A DNA stretch of 64,000 bases from Bacteroidales bacterium (lineage in GTDB: Bacteria > Bacteroidota > Bacteroidia > Bacteroidales > UBA4417). The notes under the pieces were generated by a model. That model was not told the DNA's origin. It saw nothing but the letters and a program-made list of their open reading frames with translations, and searched no databases. Shown here piece after piece: positions 45,162 to 54,577 of this stretch (position 1 is the first letter of the stretch; each line of letters opens with the position of its first letter). The position numbers and the translations under genes are program-made. The stretch is from NCBI GenBank assembly GCA_016707785.1, contig JADJGZ010000001.1:372001-436000 (forward strand). Reading direction: 5' to 3'.

Positions 45162-45219
45162 AGAATCCAAGCCGAAGGCTTCCAGAATCCATCCGCCTCA
45201 GGCGGACAGAATCCAGAAT
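45162..45219. repeat. REP-like double hairpin
   Basis: Two small hairpins, AAGCC-gaa-GGCTT (45169-45181) and TCCGCC-tca-GGCGGA (45192-45206), are separated and flanked by three copies of AGAATCCA spaced about 22-24 bp apart. The unit lies in the leader of the Omp85-like gene. It resembles intergenic REP-like repeats; other copies would be expected elsewhere in the genome. Confidence 0.6.
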
Positions 45220-45321
45220 AATTTTCCAAATGTATAGTCCTGATTTTAGTTTACTTTTTCTGTAAACCTATTTCAGGACAAGACAAAAGGGTGGCCGGGT
45301 ACAAACCCACATTCAAGGCAA

Positions 45322-46056
45322 CTACTTCTTTTTCTCATTCTGAGATTCTTTCAGCTCCAGCGCTTCCTTTTTCTTTCTTTCTGCTGCTTTCGCCTTTTTA
45401 TTAAAAAAGCCTTTTAACAGGAAATTATGCTTCGCTGCCTCCATGTTTTCATCCAGGCCTTTAGAACTTTTTTTCAGGTTCACCATAGTTTGGGTCAGGT
45501 TGTCAGCAATGGTTGAATCCTGGATCAGCCTTCCCAATGTTCCGTTTCCACTGTTAATCTTGTACATTATCTCAGCAAGTTGCTGTGAGATTATTTCAGC
45601 ATATCCCGCTGTAATCTGGAGACTTGCCATGATGGCATCAGTTTCGATAGGCTCAGCCGATGGTAATCTTTGCCCTTCTTTTACAACTGCGGCTTCAGTA
45701 CTTCCCTGGGTAATTACCAGCAAGCGGTCACCAATCAGACCTTCGGAGCCAATGGCTACCTCACTATCTGTCTTGATGAATTTTTTCACATCCTTCCTGA
45801 TCAGCATATCAATTTTGACGGTCGAATCGTTAATGATGGTGATATTATCAACCGTTCCTACATTGATACCAGAAAACCGGATATTATTTCCAACCTGCAA
45901 TCCACTAACATTATAGAAAGTAGAAGTCAATTTTATTACCGGATCGAAGAGGTTTTTCTGTTTCCCGATGATAAATATGGCAAGGATGAAAATTGCCAGT
46001 CCGCCAGTGATAAACATCCCCAGCCTGACTTTAAACTTTTGACTATGTGTATCCAT
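45322..46056 (-). CDS. mlaD: MlaD/MCE-family lipid-transfer protein
   Basis: This 244-aa protein has one N-terminal transmembrane helix (about residues 12-28), then an MCE domain (FYNVSGLQVGNNIRFSGINVGTV; GLIGDRLLVITQG, residues 42-130), a helical region (LQITAGYAEIISQQLAEIMYKINSG) and a Lys/Glu-rich tail. MlaD forms the hexameric periplasmic lipid-binding ring on the MlaFE ABC transporter. It is the third gene of the mlaE-mlaF-mlaD operon, 48 bp after mlaF. Confidence 0.93.
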   Translation of the reverse strand: MDTHSQKFKVRLGMFITGGLAIFILAIFIIGKQKNLFDPVIKLTSTFYNVSGLQVGNNIRFSGINVGTVDNITIINDSTVKIDMLIRKDVKKFIKTDSEVAIGSEGLIGDRLLVITQGSTEAAVVKEGQRLPSAEPIETDAIMASLQITAGYAEIISQQLAEIMYKINSGNGTLGRLIQDSTIADNLTQTMVNLKKSSKGLDENMEAAKHNFLLKGFFNKKAKAAERKKKEALELKESQNEKKK

Positions 46057-46104
46057 TTCTGTTTCAGTTGTATAGTTAGTATCCTTAGGAGCCTAAACTC
46101 CTGC

Positions 46105-46887
46105 TTAATGAAAGAATGCTTTAATGATTGGATCGGAAGATGTTTCGAAAACCTTGGGCTTACCTTGCATATAAACTCCTCCATCCTGCAGCATAATGAT
46201 CCTGTCTGCTGTTTTCCTGGCGCAATCCATGTCATGAGTAATGATGATTGAGGAAGTTTTATACTTTTCCCTTACATCGTTAATCAGGGAGCTGATTTCA
46301 TCAGAGGTTATCGGATCGAGCCCGGTGGTAGGTTCATCATAAAGAACGATTTTCGGATCCACCACCAGGGTCCGGGCCAGGCTGATTCTTTTACGCATCC
46401 CACCAGATAATTGGGAGGGCATCTTATGTAAGGCATCTGATAATCCAACATTATCAAGTACTTCTTCCACTTTCTCCTTAATTTCAAGTGCCGTGAGATG
46501 TTTTTTCATCCTAATCAATGGGAACTCGAGGTTTTGTTTCACAGTCATAGAATCATACAAAGCACCACTCTGAAACAGGAATCCAATTTTTTCCCTGATT
46601 TCACCCATTTCATTCCGGCTAAGAGAAGTCACATCTTTCCCGAACACGTGTATGGTTCCGCTTTCCGACTGTAAGAGCCCGACAATGCACTTTATCAGCA
46701 CTGATTTACCACTTCCCGATTTTCCGAGAACCACCAGGTTTTCAAAACTTTCCAGTTTTAAGGAAACATCGTTAAGCACTTCCTGGTTCCCAAAAGACAT
46801 TTTCAGGTGTTCGATTTCAATCACGGGTCCATCCGATGAAAAATCATCAGGATCTGATTGTACCGATTTTAATTGAATGTCTTTCAT
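46105..46887 (-). CDS. mlaF: MlaF-type ABC transporter ATPase
   Basis: This 260-aa ATPase has the Walker A VVLGKSGSGKSVLIKC, the signature LSGGMRKRISLARTL, the Walker B KIVLYDEPTTGLDP and the switch His in IIITHDMD. The MRKR continuation of the signature is typical of MlaF/Mkl ATPases. It powers lipid transfer between the membranes. Its start overlaps the mlaE stop by 4 bp (ATGA), implying translational coupling. Confidence 0.95.
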   Translation of the reverse strand: MKDIQLKSVQSDPDDFSSDGPVIEIEHLKMSFGNQEVLNDVSLKLESFENLVVLGKSGSGKSVLIKCIVGLLQSESGTIHVFGKDVTSLSRNEMGEIREKIGFLFQSGALYDSMTVKQNLEFPLIRMKKHLTALEIKEKVEEVLDNVGLSDALHKMPSQLSGGMRKRISLARTLVVDPKIVLYDEPTTGLDPITSDEISSLINDVREKYKTSSIIITHDMDCARKTADRIIMLQDGGVYMQGKPKVFETSSDPIIKAFFH

Positions 46888-47735
46888 GGCATCAGCATAT
46901 CAGTAATTTGAACCGCAATCATATCAACAATAATGACGAGAAGTGAAGCCAGTACAACCGCTGAATTTGCAGCAATACCAACGCTTTCAGTACCACGTCC
47001 CGCAGTATATCCCTTGTAACAGCCCACCAATCCAATAACCGCACCGAAGAAAAATGATTTGATGATGGCCGGGAATAGATCCGTAAAATGCACATGACCA
47101 AAAGCCTGGGAGAAAAATAACACCAATGAGACATCCCCCTTGATATTAGCCCCTACCCAGCTGCCCAGTATCCCAAAAGCATCGGCATACAGGATGAGTA
47201 GCGGAATCATAAGCGTGGCAGCCCATACCCTTGTAACCACAAGGAACCGCATGGGATTGGTAGATGATACCTCCATGGCATCTATCTGCTCTGTTACCCT
47301 CATGGAGCCTAATTCTGCACCCATTCCGGAACCTATTTTTCCTGCACAAATGAGGGCAGTGATCACAGGCCCCATTTCCCGGATAAGTGATACTGCAACC
47401 ATCCCCGGCAAGAGCGTAACTGCACCAAAATCAACCAGTACCGGTCGGGATTGAATAGTGAGAACCAATCCCATAATCGCCCCGGTAATTGATACCAGCG
47501 GTAAAGATTTGTAACCAATCTGGAAACACTGCCTGAAAAATTCCCTGAATTCAAAGTTTCGAGAAAATGTTTCCTGAACAATGCGACTTATAAAGAGCGT
47601 TACATTTGCAATATCTGTAAGAAAGGTATTGGCTTTCTCTGTTTTCTCAATGGTTTTTTCACTCAGCCTGATAATGTGTTTTTTAGCGTGCTGAATATTG
47701 GGGAGTACCTTGATGACAGGTAGGATCTTTTTCAT
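46884..47735 (-). CDS. mlaE: MlaE-type lipid ABC permease
   Basis: I chose the ATG at 47735 (MKKILPVIKVL, 283 aa); ATGs at 47756 and 47789 are in frame, and the start is not certain. The protein carries the MlaE family core: FRQCFQIGYKSLPLVSITGAIMGLVL, the conserved REMGPVITALICAGKIGSGMGAELGSMRVTEQIDAME block (split over two helices) and five or so transmembrane segments. It is the membrane part of the Mla transporter. Module H upstream suggests regulation with the stress genes. Confidence 0.92.
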   Translation of the reverse strand: MKKILPVIKVLPNIQHAKKHIIRLSEKTIEKTEKANTFLTDIANVTLFISRIVQETFSRNFEFREFFRQCFQIGYKSLPLVSITGAIMGLVLTIQSRPVLVDFGAVTLLPGMVAVSLIREMGPVITALICAGKIGSGMGAELGSMRVTEQIDAMEVSSTNPMRFLVVTRVWAATLMIPLLILYADAFGILGSWVGANIKGDVSLVLFFSQAFGHVHFTDLFPAIIKSFFFGAVIGLVGCYKGYTAGRGTESVGIAANSAVVLASLLVIIVDMIAVQITDMLMP

Positions 47736-47869
47736 GTATGCACAATTAGTTTTCATCCTCCCTGTATCATTCCATCTTTCAATGACCATTCCTGGAAATG
47801 AAGATTGTCTGCAAAACAGATACCGGAGGACTAGTTATAAGCAGCCGGTCATTCCTTTAAATCACAATA

Positions 47870-47935
47870 CAAAGGTGCATTCTCCGAATACTGCTTCAGT
47901 TACACTAATTTTAGTATTAATTACATCTTTCACAC
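47870..47935 (-). promoter_or_regulatory. Tandem operator-promoter module, site H (mlaEFD)
   Basis: Gene strand: distal GTGTGAAAGATGTAA (47935-47921), proximal AATTAGTGTAA (ending 47900), 22 bp, -7 CACCTTTG (47877-47870). Offset 21 bp. It shares the 620-bp divergent region 47736-48354 with the promoter of the PL9-like gene. Confidence 0.8.
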
Positions 47936-48183
47936 ATTTAACGTACCCGGATGCATGAATTTGATTACAGAAATCAAGCAGCAGTAAACCCTCAAAGGCT
48001 ATTCCCCGGTATCAAAAACAAATGGAATTGAGTTGCCCACTTTATTGGTCAAAATAGCCTGATGAAAAATAATTTTACTGTAAAATAAAATTTTCAAGTT
48101 TTTATAATACTCATATACAGATAGTTAACTCATATACTATTTAGATTGAATATAAATTGTGGTACTGTAATACCTAAATAGAA

Positions 48184-48211
48184 TTGGCTATCTTATTAAT
48201 GTGTAACTTTG
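48184..48211 (+). promoter_or_regulatory. Promoter of the PL9-like gene
   Basis: TTG (48184-48186), a 17-bp spacer and TAACTTTG (48204-48211) match the Bacteroidota TTG/TAnnTTTG promoter. The leader to the ATG at 48355 is about 140 nt. There is no tandem operator here, in contrast with the divergent mla promoter. Confidence 0.6.
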
Positions 48212-48354
48212 TATTGTTTAAGTTTTAACACGCATACGTTCAACAAGGAATATTTTTCTGATTGCATTAAAATAAGAATTAACCCGAAGTAAATTCGGAA
48301 TCAAGATTCCTTGTTTCACTACTTTTTACTGCTCATTTTACTAACCCAACTAAA

Positions 48355-51300
48355 ATGAAAACTCGACCCACTTGGCTTACCATCACGAACTGCGCCCTGC
48401 AGTTAAACTCAAATAAACCGGTAGCTGAAGTATCATTTCTCAGCATTGCAAACCGTCTGAAAACAATAATCTTCCTTCTTCTTACCCTTACAATGTCATT
48501 TTACTCTGCAGGAGTTTTTGCGAGTAAGTACTACATTTCCCCTACGGGTAACGACAACAATACAGGCACAATTACTTCTCCTTTTTTCAATCTGAATAAA
48601 GCCTGGACAAAGGTTTTATCAGGGGATACCATTTATGTTCGTGGAGGCACTTATAACTATACAGTTGTGCAGCGCATGCAGAACAAAAGTGGTACTGCTG
48701 CCAATCCCATCAGGGTTTTGGCCTATCCAAACGAAAAACCGGTATTCAGTTTCGGACTTGGGAATTTCACCGCAGCCACCATTGCCGTTGCGACAGGCTG
48801 GTCAAGCTACCTTCACATTCGTGGATTAAGAATCACCAAACTTCCACAGGTTTCCGACTGTAACATTGGTTTTATGCTGGCATCCAGCTCCAATAATTGT
48901 ACGATTGAAAATTGCGAGATTGATCGGATTGGCGGTTATGGCTTCACGATCTCTAGCAGCTGTGATAATAATCTGATTCTGAACTGTGATTCCCATCATA
49001 ATGAGGACCCGATTTCTGCCACGCCTTATGATGGTTCAAATGGTTTTGGGATGACCAACAATACGACCTCAGACAATAATATTTTCAGGGGTTGCAGGGC
49101 TTGGTTCAACAGTGATGATGGATTCGACTTTTTCGGCAGTAATACTTATGTTACTCTTGACAACTGCTGGTCCTTCCTTAATGGATATTCTCCGGTTAAT
49201 ATGTCTCATACAGGCAATGGAAGTGGGTTCAAACTTGGGCCCAATACCAATGGAGTCATTACCACTCAGCTGAGGAAACTCACAAACTGCCTTGCTTACG
49301 ACAATTACCTGAATGGTTTTGATGAAAACTTTAATAGTAATGGTCTGAATCACTTTCCGAGTACATTATATAATTGTACTGCTTTCAGGAATAACGGATG
49401 TGGTTTCTATTACCAGAAGTTTTCTGATGCACATATTCTAAAGAACAATTCTGCTTATTTAAACGGAACCAATGCCTCAGTAAATGTAGCCTCTGTGAAC
49501 CAGTACAATACATGGAACGGGGGAGTCACACTTAATGGTGCAGACTTTGTAACAACTGATACAACCGGGATGGCCGGAGCCAGGCAGGCTGATGGCAGTT
49601 TACCGGTTTTAAATTTCCTGCGTCTTGCATCCACTTCTGACCTCATTAATGCCGGTGTAAATGTTGGTTTACCTTATACAGGTACAGCTCCTGATATGGG
49701 GGTATTTGAATCAACAGGAACAAGTAATCAGGCGCCTGTCATCCTCAATCAGAGCTTTACACTGAACGAAAATGCAGCAAATGGAACAACAGTCGGTACG
49801 GTAGTAGCTACTGATCCTAATGTGGGTCAGACCCTCACCTATTCCATACTATCAGGCAATACAAATAATGCTTTTTCCATCGTTGCCACTACTGGTATCA
49901 TAAAAGTCGCTACTTCTACAGCCCTCAATTTTGAAGTAACTCCATCCTTTGCGCTGGTAGTAAAAGTTATGGATAATGGAACGGGAACATTGAGCAGCCA
50001 GGCAACAGTAACTGTAGCGCTGGCAAATGTTAACGAACCCCCGGTTGTTAACAACCAATCCTTCAGTATTATTCAGTTATCGCCAAACGGAACCCTTGTT
50101 GGGACTGTTGTTGCTACTGATCCGGACGCCGGGCAAACCAAAACTTTTTCCATCACTGCCGGAAATACCAGTACCGCATTCGCAATCAATGCATCTTCAG
50201 GAGCAATAACAATTGCCAACAGCAGCATTGTGAATTTCGCTACAAACCCGTTGTTTTCCCTCACGGTTAAGGTTACTGATAATGGTACCGGAAGTTTGTT
50301 TGATGATGCCATAATATCCATCAATGTTCTCCAGGGCACTAATCTTCCACCGGTGATTGTTAACCAAACATTCACCTTAAATGAAAATGCTGCAAATGGT
50401 GCAACAGTGGGCACGGTAGTGGCTACTGACCCTAATGCGGGTCAGGCCCTCACCTACTCTATATTATCAGGCAATACAAATAATGCCTTTACTATTGTAG
50501 CCACTACAGGTATCATTAAAGTAGCTACATCCACAGCCCTCAATTTTGAAGTAACCCCTTCCTTTGCGCTGGTAGTAAAAGTTATGGATAATGGAACGGG
50601 AACATTGAGCAGCCAGGCAACAGTAACTGTAGCGCTGACTAATGTTAACGAACCCCCGGTTGTTAACAACCAATCCTTCAGTATTATTCAGTTATCGCCA
50701 AACGGAACCCTTGTTGGGACTGTTGTTGCTACAGATCCGGACGCCGGGCAAACCAAAACCTTTTCCATCACCGCCGGAAATACCAGTACCGCATTCGCAA
50801 TCAATGCATCTTCAGGCGCTATTACTGTTGCCAACAGCAGCATCCTGAATTATGCCACAAACCCGTTGTTTTCCCTTACTGTTAAGGTAACTGACAATGG
50901 TACCGGAAGCTTGTTTGATGATGCCATTATTACCATTAATGTACTCCAGGGTACTAACCTTCCGCCAGTGATTGTAAACCAATCATTCTCATTAAATGAA
51001 AATTCAGTCAATGGCACTACCGTAGGGACAGTGGTTGCGACTGACCCAAATTCAGGGCAGACCCTCACCTACTCTATTATATCCGGAAACATCAACAGTG
51101 CATTTTCAATTGTGGCTGCTACCGGTGTTATTAAGGTTGCCACTTCTACAGCGCTCAATTATGAAACAACACCGGCTTTTGCACTGGTTGTGAAAGTGCA
51201 GGACAATGGTACCGGTGCATTGAGCAGTCAGGCTACTGTCAATATTTCACTAAATAATGTGAATGAGCCACCAGTTGTAAACAATCAAACATTCAGTATT

Positions 51301-52740
51301 GTCCATTTATCACCAAACGGGACATTCGTTGGAAGTGTTGTTGCAACAGATCCGGATGCAGGCCAGACAAAGACTTACTCTATCACTGCGGGAAATACTG
51401 GCACTGCATTTGCCATTAATCCATCTACAGGGGCTATTTATGTGGCAAACAGCATCTTAGTGAATTCCTCTTCAAATCCACTTTATTCCCTGACTGTTAA
51501 AGTTACTGACAATGGCACAGGAAGCCTTTTTGATGATGCAGTCATTACCATCAACGTTTTACCGGCGACTAATCTTCCACCGGTGATCAGCAATCAAACT
51601 TTCTCCATTAATGAGAATTCACCTAATGGAACCACAGTCGGTATTGTTGTAGCCTCTGATCCAAATGCAGGCCAATTATTGAGTTATGTGATTCTTTCAG
51701 GAAATACAGGAGGTGTTTTCGCAATTAATTCTGCCACCGGAAAATTAATTGTAACTAATTCATCTTTACTTAATTATGAATCTACACCTAGTTATTCACT
51801 CAGTGTTAAAGTTACTGATAACGCAACAGTTCCCCTTTCAGCCACGGCTACTATCACAGTGAACTTAATTAATTTAAATGATAAGCCTGTAATAGGCAAT
51901 CAGTCATTCAGTGTTGCTGAATTTGCACCTAACGGTTCACTGGTAAGCACCATAGTTGCCACCGACCCTGATGCCGGGCAAGTTTTAACTTTTTCGATAA
52001 CAGGTGGTAATACCAGTAATGCCTTCTCTATTAACTCCACCACGGGTAAACTCTATGTTAACAACAGTAGTGCTCTCAATTATTCCAGCACACCTGTTTT
52101 CTACCTCAAAGTGAAAGCCAGGGATAATGGTGCCGGAAACCTATCCTCCACCGGGACAATGACCATTAATGTAATTAGCAGTAAATCAGTCCCAACCATT
52201 TCCATAGTTACAACTCCACTCAACACCATTATTGTGGGGGATACCTATTCCTATGATATGGTATGCCTTTCCAGTAACCAGGAACTGGTAAACTACAGCA
52301 TAGAAAACCTGCCTGAATGGCTAACTTTTACTGACAATCAAAATGGAACTGCATCTTTAGCCGGGACGCCTGGAATGGATGATATTGGAAGCCACCAGGT
52401 TCTTTTGAAGGGGTTTACTGCCTCAGGTGAAGTGACTCAAACCTTTGGCATTGAGGTCCGGAATTCAAGTGTTTCAGGTGAATTCGCACAAGTGTCCAAT
52501 TCAATGCATATCTTTCCTAATCCAGTTACTGATGGTACATTGAATATCAAATTCGATGAACCTATCATTGAAAGTGTTGAACTTATCTTATTGGACATGT
52601 CAGGTAGAGCCCTTATTAACAGGCAATATTCAGATATGAGCACCATTTCTTTAGATGTTTCTTCTTTCCCCCCTGCGATTTACCTTGTTAAAATCAAATC
52701 TCTAAGATTCAATTCCACGGAGAAATTTGTCAAGAGGTAA
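48355..52740 (+). CDS. PL9-like pectate lyase with cadherin repeats and T9SS type A tail
   Basis: This 1461-aa protein has a long N-terminus, with the hydrophobic signal at about residues 36-55 (IIFLLLTLTMSFYSAGVFA). Residues 60-450 form a right-handed parallel beta-helix with the family 9 polysaccharide lyase pattern: YYISPTGNDNNTGT, GGYGFTISSSCDNN, NCDSHHNEDP, CRAWFNSDDGFDFFG (calcium-binding Asp residues) and NCWSFLNGY..GNGSGFKLG with the conserved Lys. Eight cadherin-like repeats follow (about 460-1280), then an Ig-like putative-binding domain (YSIENLPEWLTF) and a T9SS type A sorting domain (MHIFPNPVTDGTLNIKF). It should be a cell-surface enzyme cutting pectate or a similar uronan, with a long calcium-stiffened stalk. 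No SusCD pair is nearby. Confidence 0.85.
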   Translation: MKTRPTWLTITNCALQLNSNKPVAEVSFLSIANRLKTIIFLLLTLTMSFYSAGVFASKYYISPTGNDNNTGTITSPFFNLNKAWTKVLSGDTIYVRGGTYNYTVVQRMQNKSGTAANPIRVLAYPNEKPVFSFGLGNFTAATIAVATGWSSYLHIRGLRITKLPQVSDCNIGFMLASSSNNCTIENCEIDRIGGYGFTISSSCDNNLILNCDSHHNEDPISATPYDGSNGFGMTNNTTSDNNIFRGCRAWFNSDDGFDFFGSNTYVTLDNCWSFLNGYSPVNMSHTGNGSGFKLGPNTNGVITTQLRKLTNCLAYDNYLNGFDENFNSNGLNHFPSTLYNCTAFRNNGCGFYYQKFSDAHILKNNSAYLNGTNASVNVASVNQYNTWNGGVTLNGADFVTTDTTGMAGARQADGSLPVLNFLRLASTSDLINAGVNVGLPYTGTAPDMGVFESTGTSNQAPVILNQSFTLNENAANGTTVGTVVATDPNVGQTLTYSILSGNTNNAFSIVATTGIIKVATSTALNFEVTPSFALVVKVMDNGTGTLSSQATVTVALANVNEPPVVNNQSFSIIQLSPNGTLVGTVVATDPDAGQTKTFSITAGNTSTAFAINASSGAITIANSSIVNFATNPLFSLTVKVTDNGTGSLFDDAIISINVLQGTNLPPVIVNQTFTLNENAANGATVGTVVATDPNAGQALTYSILSGNTNNAFTIVATTGIIKVATSTALNFEVTPSFALVVKVMDNGTGTLSSQATVTVALTNVNEPPVVNNQSFSIIQLSPNGTLVGTVVATDPDAGQTKTFSITAGNTSTAFAINASSGAITVANSSILNYATNPLFSLTVKVTDNGTGSLFDDAIITINVLQGTNLPPVIVNQSFSLNENSVNGTTVGTVVATDPNSGQTLTYSIISGNINSAFSIVAATGVIKVATSTALNYETTPAFALVVKVQDNGTGALSSQATVNISLNNVNEPPVVNNQTFSIVHLSPNGTFVGSVVATDPDAGQTKTYSITAGNTGTAFAINPSTGAIYVANSILVNSSSNPLYSLTVKVTDNGTGSLFDDAVITINVLPATNLPPVISNQTFSINENSPNGTTVGIVVASDPNAGQLLSYVILSGNTGGVFAINSATGKLIVTNSSLLNYESTPSYSLSVKVTDNATVPLSATATITVNLINLNDKPVIGNQSFSVAEFAPNGSLVSTIVATDPDAGQVLTFSITGGNTSNAFSINSTTGKLYVNNSSALNYSSTPVFYLKVKARDNGAGNLSSTGTMTINVISSKSVPTISIVTTPLNTIIVGDTYSYDMVCLSSNQELVNYSIENLPEWLTFTDNQNGTASLAGTPGMDDIGSHQVLLKGFTASGEVTQTFGIEVRNSSVSGEFAQVSNSMHIFPNPVTDGTLNIKFDEPIIESVELILLDMSGRALINRQYSDMSTISLDVSSFPPAIYLVKIKSLRFNSTEKFVKR
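49732..51576 (+). repeat. Three tandem 615-bp (205-aa) cadherin-pair repeats
   Basis: The codon after the PP/AP start motif recurs at 49738, 50353, 50968 and 51583, each exactly 615 bp apart. The first two units are almost identical in DNA over several hundred bases, the third is diverged, and a fourth pair (from 51583) is diverged and of different length. Each unit encodes two cadherin-like domains of alternating type, so duplication acted on domain pairs. Confidence 0.92.
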
Positions 52741-52763
52741 AAAAGCACAATCAATCCTTTTCA

Positions 52764-52796
52764 GAGCTACTGTTCAAATCAGTAGCTCTTTTTTTT
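52764..52796 (+). terminator. Rho-independent terminator after the PL9-like gene
   Basis: A perfect 9-bp stem GAGCTACTG / CAGTAGCTC with a 7-nt loop is followed by eight T residues. It starts 24 bp after the stop codon at 52740. Confidence 0.93.
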
Positions 52797-52943
52797 GAAC
52801 TTTATTGGCTTCGCAGGCCTGCGCCTTATTCCATACGTTGCTTTACAGGTGGAATTACCGTGGGTAGTTGGCGCCAACCGGGGGGCCGCTCTCATTAACT
52901 CACAAGCATTCCTCAGCCACGGCACCAAGAGTAAAAATCCAGA

Positions 52944-54422
52944 TTAAAGTCCGAATACAGTCCTGTAATGAAACCCATAGATGGTATATTCAATAGCATC
53001 AGCCAGGGATCCGGGCCGCTTGCGCAGCGTCCAGAAAAGAAACCTCCAGTATTCCCTTCTTCCTTCCTTAAGCAGGCCTAAGATTATGACAGATTTTAGA
53101 AATCCCATGATTTTCTGTGAGTTGATCCTTACATGTCCAATATTTGGAGGCTCATAGTTCATAAGCAATCTTCTGATTCTATCGTAATAAGGCTTTGTGG
53201 TATAAATTTCCTGGATGATCATTTTATACCCCTCAAGCAGCAAATCATTGTTCATTCGTGGGATGAAATTCATTGACTGATCTGTGTTATTTCCAGAACC
53301 TTCGTTAATCAGCCGGTCTTCAGCTTCCAGCCGTTTATAGAGCTTCGTGTTTTTGGGTGCATTCAGAAGACCAACCATTGCAGATACAATACCACTTTTC
53401 TGAATAAACTCAATTTGTTCTCTGAAAACCGTAGGCGGATCTTTATCGAATCCAACAATAAATCCACCTGAAACAATCAATCCGGCGCGTTGGATTGTAT
53501 GTATGCTTTGCAACATATTGCGGTTTCTGTTTTGAACCTTATTGCATTCCTCCAGCGATTCTTCGTCCGTTGTTTCAATCCCAATGAATGTGGAACTGAA
53601 TCCCGCTTCCGTCATCATCTTCAGTAACTCCTCATCATCGGCCAGATTTATTGAAGTTTGTGTATTAAACGAAAATGGGAAACGATGTGCCTGCATCCAG
53701 AGGATCAGCAACGGTAGCAATTTCGTTTTAATTTCATATTTATTGCCTATAAAGTTATCATCCACGATAAAAACGGATCCCCTCCAGTTCAGTGTATACA
53801 AAGCTTCCAGCTCCCGGACCACTTGTGCAGGCTTTTTCATGCGTACTTTTTGCCCCAGAAGGGTTGTAATTTCGCAAAAATCGCATGCATATGGGCATCC
53901 TCTTGAAACCTGGATATTCATGAAAGCATAATCTTTCCTTGAAAGCAAATGATAATCAGGAATCGGACTCTGAGTTATATCGGCAAATTCATCAGATGAG
54001 TACACCTTTTGAGGAACTTTACCTGATGCAATATCCTGAAGGAATAAGGGCATTGTTATTTCGGCTTCATTCAGGACAAAATGATCAATGTCAGGATAAT
54101 TCTGATATTCCTGTGTGAAAAGTGGCCCACCGGCAACAACTTTTACACCGGCCTTCCTGCAAGTCACAATCACATTATCAACGGAGGCTTTCTGGATATA
54201 CATGGCGCTGATAAAAACATAATCTGCCCATTGGATATCTAGCTGCAACAAAGGTGTCACATTCATATCCACCAGCTTTTTATTCCATGAAAGTGGCAGT
54301 AATGCAGAAACTGTAATCAGCCCGAGTGGAGGCACCGCCGCTTTCTTTGATATAAAACCCAGGGCGTGCTTATAACTCCAAAAAGAATCTGGATAAATCG
54401 GGTAAACCAATAGTATGTTCAT
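52944..54422 (-). CDS. B12-binding radical SAM protein (DUF4070 type)
   Basis: This 492-aa protein has an N-terminal cobalamin-binding-like domain (residues 1-145; MNILLVYPIYPDSFW, PPLGLITVSALLP) and a radical SAM domain with CxxxCxxC in RGCPYACDFCEI (about residue 177), plus a C-terminal DUF4070 region (NFIPRMNNDLLLEGYKMII). The B12 part keeps no obvious DxHxxG motif, which is common in this class. Related enzymes include hopanoid C2 methylase HpnP and other class B methylases or carbon-carbon bond-forming enzymes; the substrate here is unknown, possibly a lipid. It is read from its own module I. Confidence 0.88.
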   Translation of the reverse strand: MNILLVYPIYPDSFWSYKHALGFISKKAAVPPLGLITVSALLPLSWNKKLVDMNVTPLLQLDIQWADYVFISAMYIQKASVDNVIVTCRKAGVKVVAGGPLFTQEYQNYPDIDHFVLNEAEITMPLFLQDIASGKVPQKVYSSDEFADITQSPIPDYHLLSRKDYAFMNIQVSRGCPYACDFCEITTLLGQKVRMKKPAQVVRELEALYTLNWRGSVFIVDDNFIGNKYEIKTKLLPLLILWMQAHRFPFSFNTQTSINLADDEELLKMMTEAGFSSTFIGIETTDEESLEECNKVQNRNRNMLQSIHTIQRAGLIVSGGFIVGFDKDPPTVFREQIEFIQKSGIVSAMVGLLNAPKNTKLYKRLEAEDRLINEGSGNNTDQSMNFIPRMNNDLLLEGYKMIIQEIYTTKPYYDRIRRLLMNYEPPNIGHVRINSQKIMGFLKSVIILGLLKEGRREYWRFLFWTLRKRPGSLADAIEYTIYGFHYRTVFGL

Positions 54423-54485
54423 AAGATAGCCAATTATTCAACCGGAACGGATATCTGTATCGTTCAGTATGATACATTTTAACCA

Positions 54486-54552
54486 TAAAATTGCGTCATA
54501 AGGGATTCAATTGAATTATACAATTCAATTGAATTTTTATACAATTCACACC
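54486..54552 (-). promoter_or_regulatory. Tandem operator-promoter module, site I (radical SAM gene)
   Basis: Gene strand: distal GTGTGAATTGTATAA (54551-54537), proximal TTGAATTGTATAA (ending 54516), 22 bp, -7 CAATTTTA (54493-54486). Offset 21 bp. Around it lies an AT-rich palindrome CAATTCAATTGAATT that overlaps both half-sites. Confidence 0.78.
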
Positions 54553-54577
54553 TTTTAAGAAGAAGAGCAGTAAACTT

